The notes: generated from the sequence alone by a model not told the origin. A stretch of DNA of 64,000 nt from Polaromonas sp. AER18D-145 (GCF_002379095.1 NZ_NBZV01000001.1:186001-250000); one strand, 5' to 3'. Counted from the stretch's first letter, positions 47,796 to 57,685 are shown. Numbers and translations: made by a program.

Positions 47796-48371
47796 ATGAA
47801 AGCAGAAAGCCCGGATACCCAATTGATCGCGCTCATTGACCGCGTGGCTCTTGCCGACGAATCGGCGCTCAGGGAGCTGTATGAACTCACCTCTTCCAAG
47901 CTGTATGGCGTGGCGGTGCGTGTGGTCAGCAACCGGAGCTGGGCCGAGGACGTGCTGCAGGAGGCCTTCATCAACATCTGGCGCATTGCGGGCGACTACA
48001 AGGCGACGCTGTCGCCGCCCATGGCCTGGCTCTGCCTGATCGTGCGCAGCCGGGGGCTGGACTTTCTGCGGCGCCGCAACTCCGACCGGGCCGATGCGGT
48101 GCAGGAGCTCGACGATGTGATGTCCGACACGCTGGAGGGCGACTCCGCCAACCCGATGGACACCGCGCTGGCGGGCGAGCAGGCCTGGGCCCTGCACCAG
48201 TGCCTGAGCCAGTTGGGCAACAAGCAGCGCGAGGTGGTGAGCCTGGCCTACCTGCGCGATTTGAGTCACGGCGAGCTGGCCGAGCAGCTCAAGCTGCCGC
48301 TGGGCACCGTGAAGACCTGGATACGCCGCGGCCTGGAGCAGTTGCGCGGCTGCATGGCCCGGTTTGCATGA
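47796..48371 (+). CDS. ECF-type RNA polymerase sigma factor
   Basis: A 191-residue group IV sigma factor with region 2 (ALRELYELTSSKLYGVAVRV and LQEAFINIWR) and region 4 (GNKQREVVSLAYLRDLSHGE followed by AEQLKLPLGTVKTWIRRGLE). The pattern is close to the SigK-type group paired with RskA-like anti-sigma factors. The next gene, 78 bases downstream on the same strand, encodes such an anti-sigma factor. Its own promoter and targets are not recognised here. Confidence 0.93.
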   Translation: MKAESPDTQLIALIDRVALADESALRELYELTSSKLYGVAVRVVSNRSWAEDVLQEAFINIWRIAGDYKATLSPPMAWLCLIVRSRGLDFLRRRNSDRADAVQELDDVMSDTLEGDSANPMDTALAGEQAWALHQCLSQLGNKQREVVSLAYLRDLSHGELAEQLKLPLGTVKTWIRRGLEQLRGCMARFA

Positions 48372-48449
48372 GATGAAGCCGATGTCTGTTGTGTTTGCTC
48401 TGTTTGTTCCCGTTGCGTTGCGGCGGGAAACTTCTGAAGAAGGTGGTGT

Positions 48450-49229
48450 ATGAACCTGACCCGCAATCCCGCGCTGATCGATCAGCTGGCGGCCAGTTAT
48501 GCGCTGGGCACCTTGCGTGGCGGTGCACGGCGCCGGTTCGAGGAACTGGCGCGCACCCATGCTTCGGTGCGCGCCGCCGCGCTGATCTGGCAAGGGCGCA
48601 TGGCGTCGGTCACCGAACTGCAGGCGCAGCAGGCGCCCAGTCCGGCGGTCTGGAAACGGATTGAAAACCTCATCCAGGCGGACAAGCAGGCACGGGCCAT
48701 GCAGGCCGCGCGGCAGGCGCCCGCGGGCCGGGCCAGCGCGGGCTGGTGGGCCAGCCTGGGCTTGTGGCGCGGGGCTTCGGCAGCGGGTGCCATGGCAGCC
48801 GTGGCGGCCGTGGTGGTGGGCGTGAACCTGAATACCCAGCTCAATGGCCAGGTCCGGGAGTTGAGTGCCAAGCTCGCGGCCACGCCTGAAATCCAGTACG
48901 TTGCCGTTCTGGCGGATGACAAGGCGGCGCCCTCGGTGCTGGTGACCTACGACCCCAAACACAGCCAGTTGCAGCTCAAACATGTGGGCCAGTTCCACCC
49001 CGGGCCCGACAAGTCCCTGCAGCTGTGGGCACTGCCCCAGTCGGGCGGTCCCAAGTCGCTGGGTGTGCTGGGTGACGGAGCCGTGGTTCGCCTTCCCGCG
49101 CGCAGCGGCGAGGTCAATCAGGTACCGGCGCTGGCCATCAGCCTGGAGCCCAAGGGCGGCGTTCCAGCGGGCAGTGGACCGAGCGGGCCGGTGCTGTTCA
49201 AGGGTGCGCTGCTCCAGACCACGCTGTAA
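48450..49229 (+). CDS. RskA-like membrane anti-sigma factor
   Basis: A 259-residue protein with an N-terminal cytoplasmic anti-sigma part (IDQLAASYALGTLRGGARRR), one membrane helix near residues 103-122 (AAGAMAAVAAVVVGVNLN), and a periplasmic C-terminal RskA-type domain (QLKHVGQFHPGPDKSLQLWA). It should hold the upstream ECF factor at the membrane until signalled. There is no zinc-binding HxxxCxxC motif. A bidirectional terminator follows at 49266-49292. Confidence 0.88.
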   Translation: MNLTRNPALIDQLAASYALGTLRGGARRRFEELARTHASVRAAALIWQGRMASVTELQAQQAPSPAVWKRIENLIQADKQARAMQAARQAPAGRASAGWWASLGLWRGASAAGAMAAVAAVVVGVNLNTQLNGQVRELSAKLAATPEIQYVAVLADDKAAPSVLVTYDPKHSQLQLKHVGQFHPGPDKSLQLWALPQSGGPKSLGVLGDGAVVRLPARSGEVNQVPALAISLEPKGGVPAGSGPSGPVLFKGALLQTTL

Positions 49230-49265
49230 AGCCGGAAAGCGCTTCAGGCCGCAGCGGCCGGCACC

Positions 49266-49292
49266 AAAAAAGGGGCTTGAAGGCCCCTTTTT
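49266..49292. terminator. Bidirectional Rho-independent terminator
   Basis: AAAAAAGGGGC and GCCCCTTTTTT-type arms around a short loop, with A and T runs on both sides. It separates the convergent anti-sigma and glycine-zipper genes. Confidence 0.9.
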
Positions 49293-49304
49293 TATCTGAC
49301 TGGC

Positions 49305-50021
49305 TCAACGCCAGTGGCGGTGCCCGTAGCCGCCGCGGCTGTAACCGAAATTGAGCGACACGCCCACCGGCGGGTAGTAGGGCCGCGGGTAATAACCGGG
49401 GTAGGCGACCACCGCCGGCTGCACATAAACCGGCTGCGAATAAACCGGTTGGGCGTAGACAGGTTGGGCATAGATGGGCTGCGAATACACCGGCTGGGCT
49501 GGCTGGGCATAACCCTGCTGAACACCGGCCTGCGGCGCAGGCATCGCGCCCACCGGCGTGACCTGCAGCCGCACATAGAGGCCGGGGTCACTGGGCATCT
49601 GCACGGTGTGCTGCTTGTCGGCGTATTCGTAGACCACGTTGTAGTGGGTGGTGCGGTTTTCGTAGGACATCTGGGTGCCGCACTGCTGCACGTTCTGTAC
49701 CTGGCTGCGGTTGCCTTCGATGTTGTTGCCGACCATGGCGCCGCCGACCAGGCCGATCACGGTCGCCAGGGCGCGCCCGCCGCCGTCACCGATGGCATTG
49801 CCCATCGCGCCGCCGGCCAGGGCGCCCATCACGGCGCCAGCGCCCGAGGGCGGGGCTTCGGTGACCATGGGCTGGATGCTGCAGACCTGGCGCGGCACGC
49901 TGACCTGCTGGACCACCGGGGTGCTGGAGATCACGCGTGCCAGGATGTCCATGGCCGAGGCGTTGACGGCGAACAGCCCGGAGGCTGCGGCAACTGCCGA
50001 TAAAACAAGTGTTTTTTTCAT
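49305..50021 (-). CDS. Glycine-zipper 2TM-domain protein with Pro/Tyr/Gln repeats
   Basis: A 238-residue exported protein. A signal peptide ends near NASAMD. A glycine-zipper 2TM segment follows (GAVMGALAGGAMGNAIGDGG and LVGGAMVGNNI, about residues 62-100), like Rickettsia 17-kDa antigen-type proteins of the outer membrane. The C-terminal third is low in complexity, with repeats of QPVYS/QPIYA/QPVYA units encoded by 15-bp tandem repeats. Function is unknown; a structural or envelope role is likely. Confidence 0.82.
   Translation of the reverse strand: MKKTLVLSAVAAASGLFAVNASAMDILARVISSTPVVQQVSVPRQVCSIQPMVTEAPPSGAGAVMGALAGGAMGNAIGDGGGRALATVIGLVGGAMVGNNIEGNRSQVQNVQQCGTQMSYENRTTHYNVVYEYADKQHTVQMPSDPGLYVRLQVTPVGAMPAPQAGVQQGYAQPAQPVYSQPIYAQPVYAQPVYSQPVYVQPAVVAYPGYYPRPYYPPVGVSLNFGYSRGGYGHRHWR
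49429..49503 (-). repeat. 15-bp tandem repeats in the glycine-zipper gene
   Basis: Five diverged 15-bp units encode five-residue repeats (QPVY/I plus S, A or V). Copy number could vary between strains. Confidence 0.7.
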
Positions 50022-50162
50022 GGTGCAAATCCCTTTTCAGCCGGCTGGAAGAGGCCCGCCCGGGGAGGCCAAAAGAACGGCTACCAGTTTAATGATTCAG
50101 AGTGGATTTGGCGCACACAAGTTCAGTAAAGCCCTGTAAAGCTGGCCCGGGATCCGGCCGTT

Positions 50163-50507
50163 TCAAAGCCGTTCAGACCAGCTTTTTTCGTCAAAACCGA
50201 CCGTGATCTGCGTACCCCAGTCCACCACCGGGCGCTTGATGACGCTGGGCTGCGCCAGCATCAGGGCTTGGGCGCTAGCCGCGTCCACCGTGGCGGCCTG
50301 CAACGGCGGGTCCAGCTTGCGCCAGGTCGTGCCCTGGCGGTTGACGAGTTTTTCCCAGCCCACCGCGCGCTCCCAGGCGGCCAGGCGGTCTGCCGGCACG
50401 CCCTGTTTTTTGAAGTCATGAAAAGTGTGGGCAACATCGTGCGCGGCCAGCCAGGCGCGGGCTTTTTTGACAGTGTCGCAGTTGGGGATGCCGTAAACAG
50501 TGATCAT
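50163..50507 (-). CDS. ArsC/Spx-family protein (YffB-like)
   Basis: A 114-residue thioredoxin-fold protein of the ArsC/Spx family. It starts MITVYGIPNCDTVKKARAWL, with a single cysteine in the CxxC position (NCDTV, the second cysteine absent), and has HDFKKQGVPADRLAAW and PSVIKRPVVDWGTQITVGF. The pattern matches YffB, a family member with glutathione-linked reductase-like features; arsenate reduction is not implied. Start at 50507; a longer frame has no support. It is divergent from folC. Confidence 0.9.
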   Translation of the reverse strand: MITVYGIPNCDTVKKARAWLAAHDVAHTFHDFKKQGVPADRLAAWERAVGWEKLVNRQGTTWRKLDPPLQAATVDAASAQALMLAQPSVIKRPVVDWGTQITVGFDEKSWSERL

Positions 50508-50539
50508 GCGCGAATTTTCGCATGGTTTGGCATCAAATG

Positions 50540-50588
50540 GGCCTTGATCCCTTGTAGGGAGGGCGCTGATAGCTATTGATTTGATAGC
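50540..50588 (-). repeat. 49-bp interspersed repeat, copy 11
   Basis: Minus strand begins GCTATCAAATCAATAGCTAT, then CAGCGCCCTCCCTACAA, ends GGGATCAAGGCC. Lies between the divergent yffB-like and folC genes. Confidence 0.85.
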
Positions 50589-50666
50589 TATACAACCCCA
50601 TCCGGCGTACGGGCGGGGCGGCGGCGCCACGGGACGCGGCGCAGCAGCGGCGACAATACGGCTTCC

Positions 50667-51992
50667 ATGGACAAGCCCAACACCCTCGACGACTGGCTCG
50701 CGTACTGTGAGCGCCTGCACCCCCACGCCATTGACCTCGGACTGGACCGCGTCCGCCGCGTGGCAGAACGCATGGCGCTGCGTTTTGACTGCCCGGTCAT
50801 CACCGTCGCCGGCACCAACGGCAAGGGGTCGAGCTGCGCCATGCTCGAGGCCATCCTGGGGCAGGCCGGCTACCGCACCGGTGTCTACACCTCGCCGCAC
50901 CTGGTGCATTTTGAAGAACGCTGCCGTATCCGCGGCGAGATGGCCAGCGCCGACCAGCTGCTGCCGCACTTCGAGCGGGTCGAGGCCTTGCGCGGTGACA
51001 TTTCACTGACCTATTTCGAGTTCACCATGCTCGCCATCTTCAGCCTGATGGCCGCGGCCGGACTGGACGTGGTGGTCCTCGAAGTCGGGGTCGGCGGGCG
51101 GCTCGACTCGGTCAACATCATTGATGCCGACTGCGCATTGATCACCAGCATCGACATCGACCACACCGAACTGCTGGGCAAGGACCGTGAAAGCATAGGC
51201 CGCGAGAAAGCCGGCATCATGCGCGCCGGCAAGCCCGTGGTGGTGGGCGACCCGGTGCCGCCGCAAAGCGTGATAACCCACGCCGCCGAAGTGGGCGCCG
51301 ACCTGTGGCGCCTGGGCCATGACTTCAACTTTTCCGGAGACAAGCAGCAGTGGGCCTGGGCCGGCCGCGGGCGGCGTTACGCCGGCCTGGCCTACCCGGC
51401 GCTGCGCGGCGCCAACCAGCTGGTCAATGCCTCGGGCGTGCTGGCCGCGCTGACGGCCCTGCGCGACCGCCTGCCGGTGACCGCGCAGGCGGTGCGCAAC
51501 GGGCTCGGCATGGTCGAACTGCCGGGGCGCTTCCAGATCATTTCCGGCCAGCCGACGCTGGTGCTGGACGTGGCGCACAACCCGCACGCGGTGGCGGCGC
51601 TCACGGAGAACCTTGACGCCATGGGTTTTTACCCCTGCACCCACGGCGTGTTCGGCGCCATGGCCGACAAGGACCTGGCGCAGATGCTCAAGCGGGTGGG
51701 GCCGCTGGTCGACCGCTGGTATTTCACCGATCTGCCGACCGCCCGCGCCGCCAGGGCCGAGGATTTGCTGGCCACGTGGCGGGCGCTGAACCCGCGCCAG
51801 GATGCCCGTGCCAGCGTGTATGCCGACCCGGTGCAAGCCCTGCAGGCTGCCGTCGCCGCAGCAGACCCCGCTGATAGAATTGTGGTCTTCGGATCGTTCT
51901 ATACGGTGGGGGGTGTTTTGAAGGACGGCCTGCCGCGTCTTTTCGCTCCGCACGCTGCGCCTGAGCGCCACGCTTCATCAACCGATACCTAA
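50667..51992 (+). CDS. folC: Bifunctional folylpolyglutamate/dihydrofolate synthase
   Basis: A 441-residue Mur-ligase-like enzyme that adds glutamate to dihydropteroate and to tetrahydrofolate. The ATP site is in TVAGTNGKGSSCAMLEAIL, further motifs are VGVGGRLDSVNIIDADC, DIDHTELLGKDRESIGREKA and LVLDVAHNPHAVAALTEN. It heads a run of genes on the same strand (SPOR, cvpA, purF, metZ, gltX) with short gaps, which is typical of betaproteobacteria. The start at 50667 fits the family. Confidence 0.95.
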   Translation: MDKPNTLDDWLAYCERLHPHAIDLGLDRVRRVAERMALRFDCPVITVAGTNGKGSSCAMLEAILGQAGYRTGVYTSPHLVHFEERCRIRGEMASADQLLPHFERVEALRGDISLTYFEFTMLAIFSLMAAAGLDVVVLEVGVGGRLDSVNIIDADCALITSIDIDHTELLGKDRESIGREKAGIMRAGKPVVVGDPVPPQSVITHAAEVGADLWRLGHDFNFSGDKQQWAWAGRGRRYAGLAYPALRGANQLVNASGVLAALTALRDRLPVTAQAVRNGLGMVELPGRFQIISGQPTLVLDVAHNPHAVAALTENLDAMGFYPCTHGVFGAMADKDLAQMLKRVGPLVDRWYFTDLPTARAARAEDLLATWRALNPRQDARASVYADPVQALQAAVAAADPADRIVVFGSFYTVGGVLKDGLPRLFAPHAAPERHASSTDT

Positions 51993-52014
51993 CGTAACGG
52001 ATACCGTCATCGCC

Positions 52015-52803
52015 ATGCCGTTTTTCAACTTTCGCCGGGGCCAAGCCTCTGCTGCAGCCGGGTCTGCCGCCCAGACCGAGAGCGTGGAAGTGATGCGCAA
52101 ACGTGCCAAGCACCGCCTCATCGGTGCGGTGGTGCTGGTGCTGGCCGGGGTGGTCGGTTTCCCCCTGTTGTTTGACACCCAGCCGCGCCCGGTGGCTGTT
52201 GATATTCCGATCGAGATCCCTGCCAAGAGCGGCGTCAAGCCGCTGGTGATGCCGGCGCCGGCCACCACACCGGCCGTTGCAGCCAGTGCCGCAGCTGCAG
52301 TCAGCGACAAGGTGGCCACGCCGTCCAGCCTCTCGCCCCGCGAAGAAATCATCACGGAAAAAAAGGCCGAGGCGGCCGCTGAACTGGCGCAGGATGCTAT
52401 CAAAAAAGAAGCAAAACACGAACCGAAACCGGAACTGAAGCCAGAACCCAAACCCGAGCCCAAGGTCGCGGCCAAAACGCCCGCAACGGCGCCTGCTGGC
52501 GACGAGGGCGCCCGTGCCAAGGCCCTGCTCGACGGCAAGGCGCCCGCCGCCAAGGCCGTGCCGGCCGAGGCGGAAGGCCGGCTGGTGGTGCAGGTGGGCG
52601 CTTTCGCCGATGCCGACAAGGCCCGCGAAGTGCGCCAGAAACTGGAAAAGGCAGGGCTCAAGACTTACACCCAGGTGGCTGACACCAAGGACGGCAAGCG
52701 CATTCGCGTGCGGGTCGGGCCTTTTGCCAGCAAGGCCGATGCTGACAAGGCCGCCGGCAAGATCAAAAGCCTTGATTTGCCGGCCGCTGTCCTGACTTTG
52801 TAG
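52015..52803 (+). CDS. SPOR-domain protein
   Basis: A 262-residue membrane protein. A short cytoplasmic part leads to one membrane helix (about residues 38-56: HRLIGAVVLVLAGVVGFPLL), then a long periplasmic linker rich in Pro, Lys, Glu and Ala (for example KPELKPEPKPEPKVAAK), and a C-terminal SPOR domain (about residues 183-262: LVVQVGAFADADKAREVRQK). SPOR domains bind denuded glycan strands at the septum, so a cell-division role like that of FtsN or DedD is likely. Position between folC and cvpA matches dedD. Confidence 0.9.
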   Translation: MPFFNFRRGQASAAAGSAAQTESVEVMRKRAKHRLIGAVVLVLAGVVGFPLLFDTQPRPVAVDIPIEIPAKSGVKPLVMPAPATTPAVAASAAAAVSDKVATPSSLSPREEIITEKKAEAAAELAQDAIKKEAKHEPKPELKPEPKPEPKVAAKTPATAPAGDEGARAKALLDGKAPAAKAVPAEAEGRLVVQVGAFADADKAREVRQKLEKAGLKTYTQVADTKDGKRIRVRVGPFASKADADKAAGKIKSLDLPAAVLTL

Positions 52804-52814
52804 GTTCGTGTCGC

Positions 52815-53300
52815 GTGCTGGCTGTTGCGGACTGGGCGTTTCTGGGAGTATTGGTGGTGTCGCTGATCATCGGCGCGTGGCGGGGGCTGGTCTACGAGAT
52901 CCTCTCCGTCCTCGGCTGGGCGCTGTCGTTTTACATCGCGCAATGGTTTGCGCCAGAGGTCGCTGCCGTGCTGCCGCTGCAGAGTGCGTCCGATCTGGTG
53001 CGTTTCGCCGCGGCCTTTGTACTGATTTTCATTGTGTCCGTGTTTTTGGCGGGCCTGCTGGCGGTGTTGTTCAAGAAGCTGGTGGAGGCCATCGGCCTGC
53101 GGCCGGTGGACCGGACCCTGGGGGCGGCTTTTGGCCTGGTGCGCGGGGTGATCCTGCTGCTGGCGGTCACGGTGGTCGTCAACATGACCGCCTTCAAGGC
53201 CAGCGCCTGGTGGCAGGAGTCCGTTGGCGCCGGGGTGCTGACGGCGGCGGTCCAGGGCCTGAAGCCGGTGTTGCCGGAACAGTTTGCAAAGTACCTCTGA
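52815..53300 (+). CDS. cvpA: CvpA-family membrane protein
   Basis: A 161-residue inner-membrane protein with four hydrophobic segments, starting LAVADWAFLGVLVVSLIIGA and including RPVDRTLGAAFGLVRGVILL, both typical of CvpA. E. coli CvpA is needed for colicin V production and envelope stress tolerance; the mechanism is unknown. The start is GTG at 52815. It lies between the SPOR gene and purF, the usual position. Confidence 0.92.
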   Translation: MLAVADWAFLGVLVVSLIIGAWRGLVYEILSVLGWALSFYIAQWFAPEVAAVLPLQSASDLVRFAAAFVLIFIVSVFLAGLLAVLFKKLVEAIGLRPVDRTLGAAFGLVRGVILLLAVTVVVNMTAFKASAWWQESVGAGVLTAAVQGLKPVLPEQFAKYL

Positions 53301-53335
53301 TCTCTAATGATTGGCGAATTGATGAATGGAAATCT

Positions 53336-54853
53336 ATGTGCGGAATAGTTGGCGTTGTCAGTAACGCCCCGGTGAACCAGCTGATTTACGACGGGCTGCT
53401 CCTGCTGCAGCACCGCGGTCAGGATGCGGCCGGGATTGTCACGCAGCAGGGACGCAAGTTCTTCATGCACAAGGCCAAGGGCATGGTGCGCGACGTCTTT
53501 CGCACGCGCAACATGCGCGCGCTGCCGGGCAACGTGGGCCTGGGGCAGGTGCGTTACCCGACGGCCGGAAACGCCTTCAGCGAGGACGAGGCCCAGCCGT
53601 TTTACGTCAACGCGCCGTTTGGCCTGGTGCTGTCGCACAACGGCAACCTGACCAATGCTGCCGAACTCAAGGCCGAGCTGTTCAACACCGACCACCGCCA
53701 CATCAACACCGACAGCGACTCCGAAGTGTTGCTCAACGTGCTGGCGCACGAGCTGGAGAAAACCACGCGCGGCCTGCCGCTCACGCCCACCGACGTGTTT
53801 GCGGCCGTGCGCGGCGTGCACAAGCGCATCAAGGGCTCGTATGCTGTCGTGGCGCTGATTGCCGGCCACGGCCTGCTGGCTTTTCGCGACCCCTTCGGCA
53901 TTCGCCCGCTGTGCATCGGCCACGGCCAGAACGACAGCGGCAACACCGTCATGGTGGCCAGCGAGTCGGTGGCCCTGGAAGGCACGGCCCACCAGTTCGA
54001 GCGCGACATCGCGCCGGGCGAGGCGGTGTTTGTGGACATGGACGGCAAGGTCCACGCCGAGCAGTGCGCCGAGCACCCGCAGCTCATGCCCTGCATTTTT
54101 GAATTCGTCTACCTGGCGCGGCCCGACTCGGTGCTGGACGGCATCTCGGTTTACCAGGCGCGCCTGAACCTCGGCGAGACGCTGGCCAAACGTGTGGTGT
54201 CCACCGTGCCGCCCAACGAAATCGACGTGATCATTCCGATCCCCGAGTCCAGCCGCCCGAGTGCGACGCAGCTCGCGCACTTGCTGGGCATTCCCTACCG
54301 CGAGGGGTTTGTGAAGAACCGTTATGTGGGCCGCACCTTCATCATGCCGGGCCAGGGCGTGCGCAAAAAGTCCGTGCGGCAGAAGCTCAATGTGATCGCC
54401 AGCGAGTTCAAGGGCCGCAACGTGCTGCTGGTCGATGACTCCATCGTGCGCGGCACCACCAGCCGCGAGATCGTGCAGATGGCGCGTGACGCCGGCGCGA
54501 AGAAGGTCTACCTGGCCAGCGCCGCGCCGCCGGTGCGTTACCCCAACGTCTACGGCATCGACATGCCGACCGCGGCCGAACTGGTGGCGCATGACCGCAC
54601 GGTCGAGGAAATCCGCATCGCCATCGGCTGCGATGCGCTGATCTACCAGGACGTCGAAGGCATGAAACGCGCCATCGGCTCGCTCAATGGCAAGCTCGAC
54701 GGCTTTGACGCCTCGTGTTTCGACGGCGTCTACATCACCGGCGACATCACGCCCGAGAGCATTGCCAAAATGAACGCGCAGCGCGTTGACAGCAGCGAAG
54801 AGGGCGATGTCGATGTCTCGCGCCTGGCGCTGCCTAACCCGCAGGAAGCCTGA
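53336..54853 (+). CDS. purF: Amidophosphoribosyltransferase
   Basis: A 505-residue enzyme that starts purine synthesis, making phosphoribosylamine from PRPP and glutamine. The N-terminal CGIVGVVS exposes the nucleophile cysteine after removal of Met. The Ntn-glutaminase part has LQHRGQDAAGI and LSHNGNLTNA; the PRPP-binding part has NVLLVDDSIVRGTTSREIVQ. Start at 53336 is fixed by this N-terminus. A purine repressor site was not seen. It is followed after 2 bases by metZ. Confidence 0.97.
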   Translation: MCGIVGVVSNAPVNQLIYDGLLLLQHRGQDAAGIVTQQGRKFFMHKAKGMVRDVFRTRNMRALPGNVGLGQVRYPTAGNAFSEDEAQPFYVNAPFGLVLSHNGNLTNAAELKAELFNTDHRHINTDSDSEVLLNVLAHELEKTTRGLPLTPTDVFAAVRGVHKRIKGSYAVVALIAGHGLLAFRDPFGIRPLCIGHGQNDSGNTVMVASESVALEGTAHQFERDIAPGEAVFVDMDGKVHAEQCAEHPQLMPCIFEFVYLARPDSVLDGISVYQARLNLGETLAKRVVSTVPPNEIDVIIPIPESSRPSATQLAHLLGIPYREGFVKNRYVGRTFIMPGQGVRKKSVRQKLNVIASEFKGRNVLLVDDSIVRGTTSREIVQMARDAGAKKVYLASAAPPVRYPNVYGIDMPTAAELVAHDRTVEEIRIAIGCDALIYQDVEGMKRAIGSLNGKLDGFDASCFDGVYITGDITPESIAKMNAQRVDSSEEGDVDVSRLALPNPQEA

Positions 54854-54855
54854 GC

Positions 54856-56070
54856 ATGGCCGGCAAACAACTGCCCGACAACCTGCACCGCGACACGCTG
54901 GCCGTGCGCGTGGCGCTGGAATCCAGCCAATACGGCGAACACTCCGAAGCGCTCTACCTGACCAGCGGTTTTGTGCAGCCCGACGCCGAAACCGCAGCCC
55001 GGCGTTTTGCCGGCACCGAGGACGGCTACACCTACGGCCGCACCTCCAACCCCACCGTCACCAGCTTCGAGCGTCGGCTGGCCGCGCTGGAAGGCACGGA
55101 AGCCGCCATCGGCGCCTCGACCGGCATGGGCGCGATCCTCATGATGTGCATGGGCCTGCTCAAGGCCGGCGACCACGTTGTGTGTTCGCGCTCGATGTTT
55201 GGCTCCACGATTGCATTGATCGGGCGGGAGTTCGGAAAATTTGGCGTTGAGACCACCTTTGTCTCGCAGACCGATGTGAGCGAGTGGAAGGCCGCGATCA
55301 AGCCCACCACCAAACTGCTGTTCGCCGAAACACCGACCAACCCGCTGACCGACGTCTGCGACATCACGGCGCTGGCCGATCTCGCACACGGCGCCGGTGC
55401 GTTGCTGGCGGTGGACAACTGTTTCTGCACGCCGGCCCTGCAGCGTCCCGCTGAACTGGGCGCCGACCTGGTGATCCACTCCGGCACCAAATACCTCGAT
55501 GGCCAGGGCCGCGTGATGGCCGGGGCGATCTGCGGCCCGGCCAAGCTGATCGTCGATGTGTTTGGCCCGGTCGTGCGCACCGCCGGCATGACGCTGTCAC
55601 CCTTCAATGCCTGGGTCGTGCTCAAGGGGCTCGAAACACTGGGCATCCGCATGCAGGCGCAGTGCGCCAATGCTCTGGCCGTGGCGCGCTGGCTGGAAAC
55701 GCAGCCCGGCGTGGCGCGCGTTTATTACCCGGGTCTGGCCTCCCATCCGCAGCACGAACTGGCCATGCGCCAGCAGTCGGGGCAGGGCGGGGCGGTGGTG
55801 TCCTTCGACGTTGTGGGTAACGACCCCGACACTGCGCGCGCCAATGCCTTTCATGTCATCAACAGCACCCGCGTGCTGAGCATCGCCACCAACCTCGGCG
55901 ACACCAAGACCATCATCACCCATCCCGGCACCACCTCGCACGGGCGCCTGACCGAAGCCCAGCGGCAGGCCGCCGGCATCGGGCAAGGCCTGATCCGCGT
56001 GGCGGTGGGCCTGGAGCATATTGAAGACATCAAGGCCGACCTGCAGCGGGGCCTGGGCACCCTGACATGA
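54856..56070 (+). CDS. metZ: O-succinylhomoserine sulfhydrylase
   Basis: A 404-residue PLP enzyme of the Cys/Met metabolism family that converts an acylated homoserine and sulfide to homocysteine. The PLP lysine is in [20 protein letters not shown]; other marks are [20 protein letters not shown] and [20 protein letters not shown]. Gene order purF-metZ is characteristic of betaproteobacteria and pseudomonads, and supports MetZ over cystathionine gamma-synthase (MetB). gltX overlaps its end by 4 bases. Confidence 0.94.
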   Translation: MAGKQLPDNLHRDTLAVRVALESSQYGEHSEALYLTSGFVQPDAETAARRFAGTEDGYTYGRTSNPTVTSFERRLAALEGTEAAIGASTGMGAILMMCMGLLKAGDHVVCSRSMFGSTIALIGREFGKFGVETTFVSQTDVSEWKAAIKPTTKLLFAETPTNPLTDVCDITALADLAHGAGALLAVDNCFCTPALQRPAELGADLVIHSGTKYLDGQGRVMAGAICGPAKLIVDVFGPVVRTAGMTLSPFNAWVVLKGLETLGIRMQAQCANALAVARWLETQPGVARVYYPGLASHPQHELAMRQQSGQGGAVVSFDVVGNDPDTARANAFHVINSTRVLSIATNLGDTKTIITHPGTTSHGRLTEAQRQAAGIGQGLIRVAVGLEHIEDIKADLQRGLGTLT

Positions 56071-57470
56071 CACCAAAAACAAGAACGCGGTTTGCGCCCT
56101 CACCGACAGGCTTCATCCACCTTGGCAACATCCGCTCGGCGCTCTACCCCTGGGCGTTTGCGCGCGCCACCGGCGGCGACTTCATCCTGCGCATTGAAGA
56201 CACGGATGTCGAGCGTTCCTCGCAGGCCGCGGTGGACGTGATCATTGAAAGCATGCGCTGGCTGGGCCTGGACTACGACGAAGGCCCTTACTACCAGATG
56301 CAGCGCATGGACCGCTACAAGGCTGTGCTGGCCGAGCTGCAGGCCGCAGGCCATGTGTACCCCTGCTACATGAGCATGACCGAGCTCGATGCCCTGCGCG
56401 AAAAGCAGATGGCCGAAAAACAGAAACCCCGCTACGACGGCACCTGGCGACCCGAGCCCGGCAAGACCCTGCCATTGGCTCCCGCAGGCGTGTTGCCCGT
56501 GTTGCGTTTCAAAAACCCGCAGGGCGGCGCCGTGGTCTGGGACGACAAGGTCAAGGGCCGCATCGAGATCAGCAACGACGAGCTCGATGACCTCGTGATC
56601 GCGCGGCCCGACGGCACGCCGACCTACAACTTCTGCGTGGTCGTTGACGATCTCGACATGGCCATCACCCATGTGATCCGCGGCGACGACCACATCAACA
56701 ACACGCCGCGCCAGATCAACATCTTCCGTGCCTTGGGCAAGGACGTGCCGGTGTATGCCCACCTGCCGACCGTGCTCAACGAGCAGGGCGAAAAAATGAG
56801 CAAGCGCCACGGCGCCAAGGCGGTCACGCAGTACGCCGAAGAAGGCTACCTGCCCGATGCCATGGTCAACTACCTGGCGCGCCTGGGCTGGAGCCATGGT
56901 GACGATGAAATCTTCAGCCGCGAACAGTTCCTGCAATGGTTCAACCTTGACCACCTCGGCAAAAGCGCGGCGCAGTTTGACGAAGCCAAGCTGCGCTGGG
57001 TCAACGCCCAGCACATCAAGGCCATGGCCGACGACAGGCTCGCGGAACTGGTGGTGCCCTTCCTTAATGAGCATGCGCTCGCTGGCCTCGATGCAAGCCG
57101 GCGCGTGGCCGCCTGCGCCTTGCTGAAAGACCGTTGCAGCACCCTGGTGGAACTGGCCGACTGGATGGGCGTGCTGGTCAGCCATGAGCCGGTCAGCGCG
57201 GAAGACATCCAGGCCCATGTGCCGGCCGATGTGGCGCCGGCCGTGTACCAACTCGCCGAGTTGCTGGCCAGCTGCGAGTGGAGCAAGCCGGCGATCGCGG
57301 CCGCCATCAAGCAGGTGCTGCTGGACAAGGGCCTGAAGATGCCGCAACTGGCCATGCCGGTGCGGGTACTGGTCGCCGGGCGCCAGCAAACACCGTCGCT
57401 CGATGCTTTTTTGTCGTTGATGGACAGGGAAAACGTGATTGCGCGTCTCGTCCACTTGAAAAGGCTCTGA
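56067..57470 (+). CDS. gltX: Glutamate--tRNA ligase
   Basis: A 467-residue class I aminoacyl-tRNA synthetase. The HIGH-like motif is in [20 protein letters not shown] and the KMSKS motif in [19 protein letters not shown]. The anticodon-binding part is at the C-terminus. It should charge tRNA-Glu, whose gene lies 216 bases downstream. Its ATG overlaps the metZ stop (ATGA), suggesting coupling. The promoter of the tRNA genes lies at its 3' end. Confidence 0.97.
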   Translation: MTPKTRTRFAPSPTGFIHLGNIRSALYPWAFARATGGDFILRIEDTDVERSSQAAVDVIIESMRWLGLDYDEGPYYQMQRMDRYKAVLAELQAAGHVYPCYMSMTELDALREKQMAEKQKPRYDGTWRPEPGKTLPLAPAGVLPVLRFKNPQGGAVVWDDKVKGRIEISNDELDDLVIARPDGTPTYNFCVVVDDLDMAITHVIRGDDHINNTPRQINIFRALGKDVPVYAHLPTVLNEQGEKMSKRHGAKAVTQYAEEGYLPDAMVNYLARLGWSHGDDEIFSREQFLQWFNLDHLGKSAAQFDEAKLRWVNAQHIKAMADDRLAELVVPFLNEHALAGLDASRRVAACALLKDRCSTLVELADWMGVLVSHEPVSAEDIQAHVPADVAPAVYQLAELLASCEWSKPAIAAAIKQVLLDKGLKMPQLAMPVRVLVAGRQQTPSLDAFLSLMDRENVIARLVHLKRL

Positions 57471-57485
57471 TTTTCGGGCTATAAT
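57456..57485 (+). promoter_or_regulatory. Promoter of the tRNA-Ala/Glu/Asp cluster
   Basis: TTGAAA (57456-57461) and TATAAT (57480-57485) with an 18-base spacer. The -35 overlaps the end of gltX. Predicted transcript start is about 30 bases before tRNA-Ala. Confidence 0.75.
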
Positions 57486-57520
57486 TCAAGGCTCGACGAT
57501 TGCAAGGAAACTTGCAACAT

Positions 57521-57596
<76 letters not shown>

Positions 57597-57685
57597 TCAA
57601 ATGGTCAGGAAGTTTTTGAATAGAGTTTTTTTGGCAGGTCTTTGTGTAAAAACAAAAAACCTGCTGACGGAAGTTCCAAGGTTTA

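Noticed and set aside
50163-50507. Arsenate reductase assignment for the ArsC-fold gene
   Set aside because: The pattern fits YffB/Spx-like proteins, and there are no arsenic-resistance neighbours.
52396-52425. Possible twelfth repeat copy (GCTATCAAAAAAGAAGC) in the SPOR gene
   Set aside because: Only the first five bases of the repeat fit; the ATAGCTGC part and the GGGCTGGAGG end are missing.
52808-53335. Upstream extension of purF through cvpA
   Set aside because: purF must start at MCGIVGVVS because the cysteine after Met is the catalytic nucleophile; the extension is an out-of-frame reading of cvpA.
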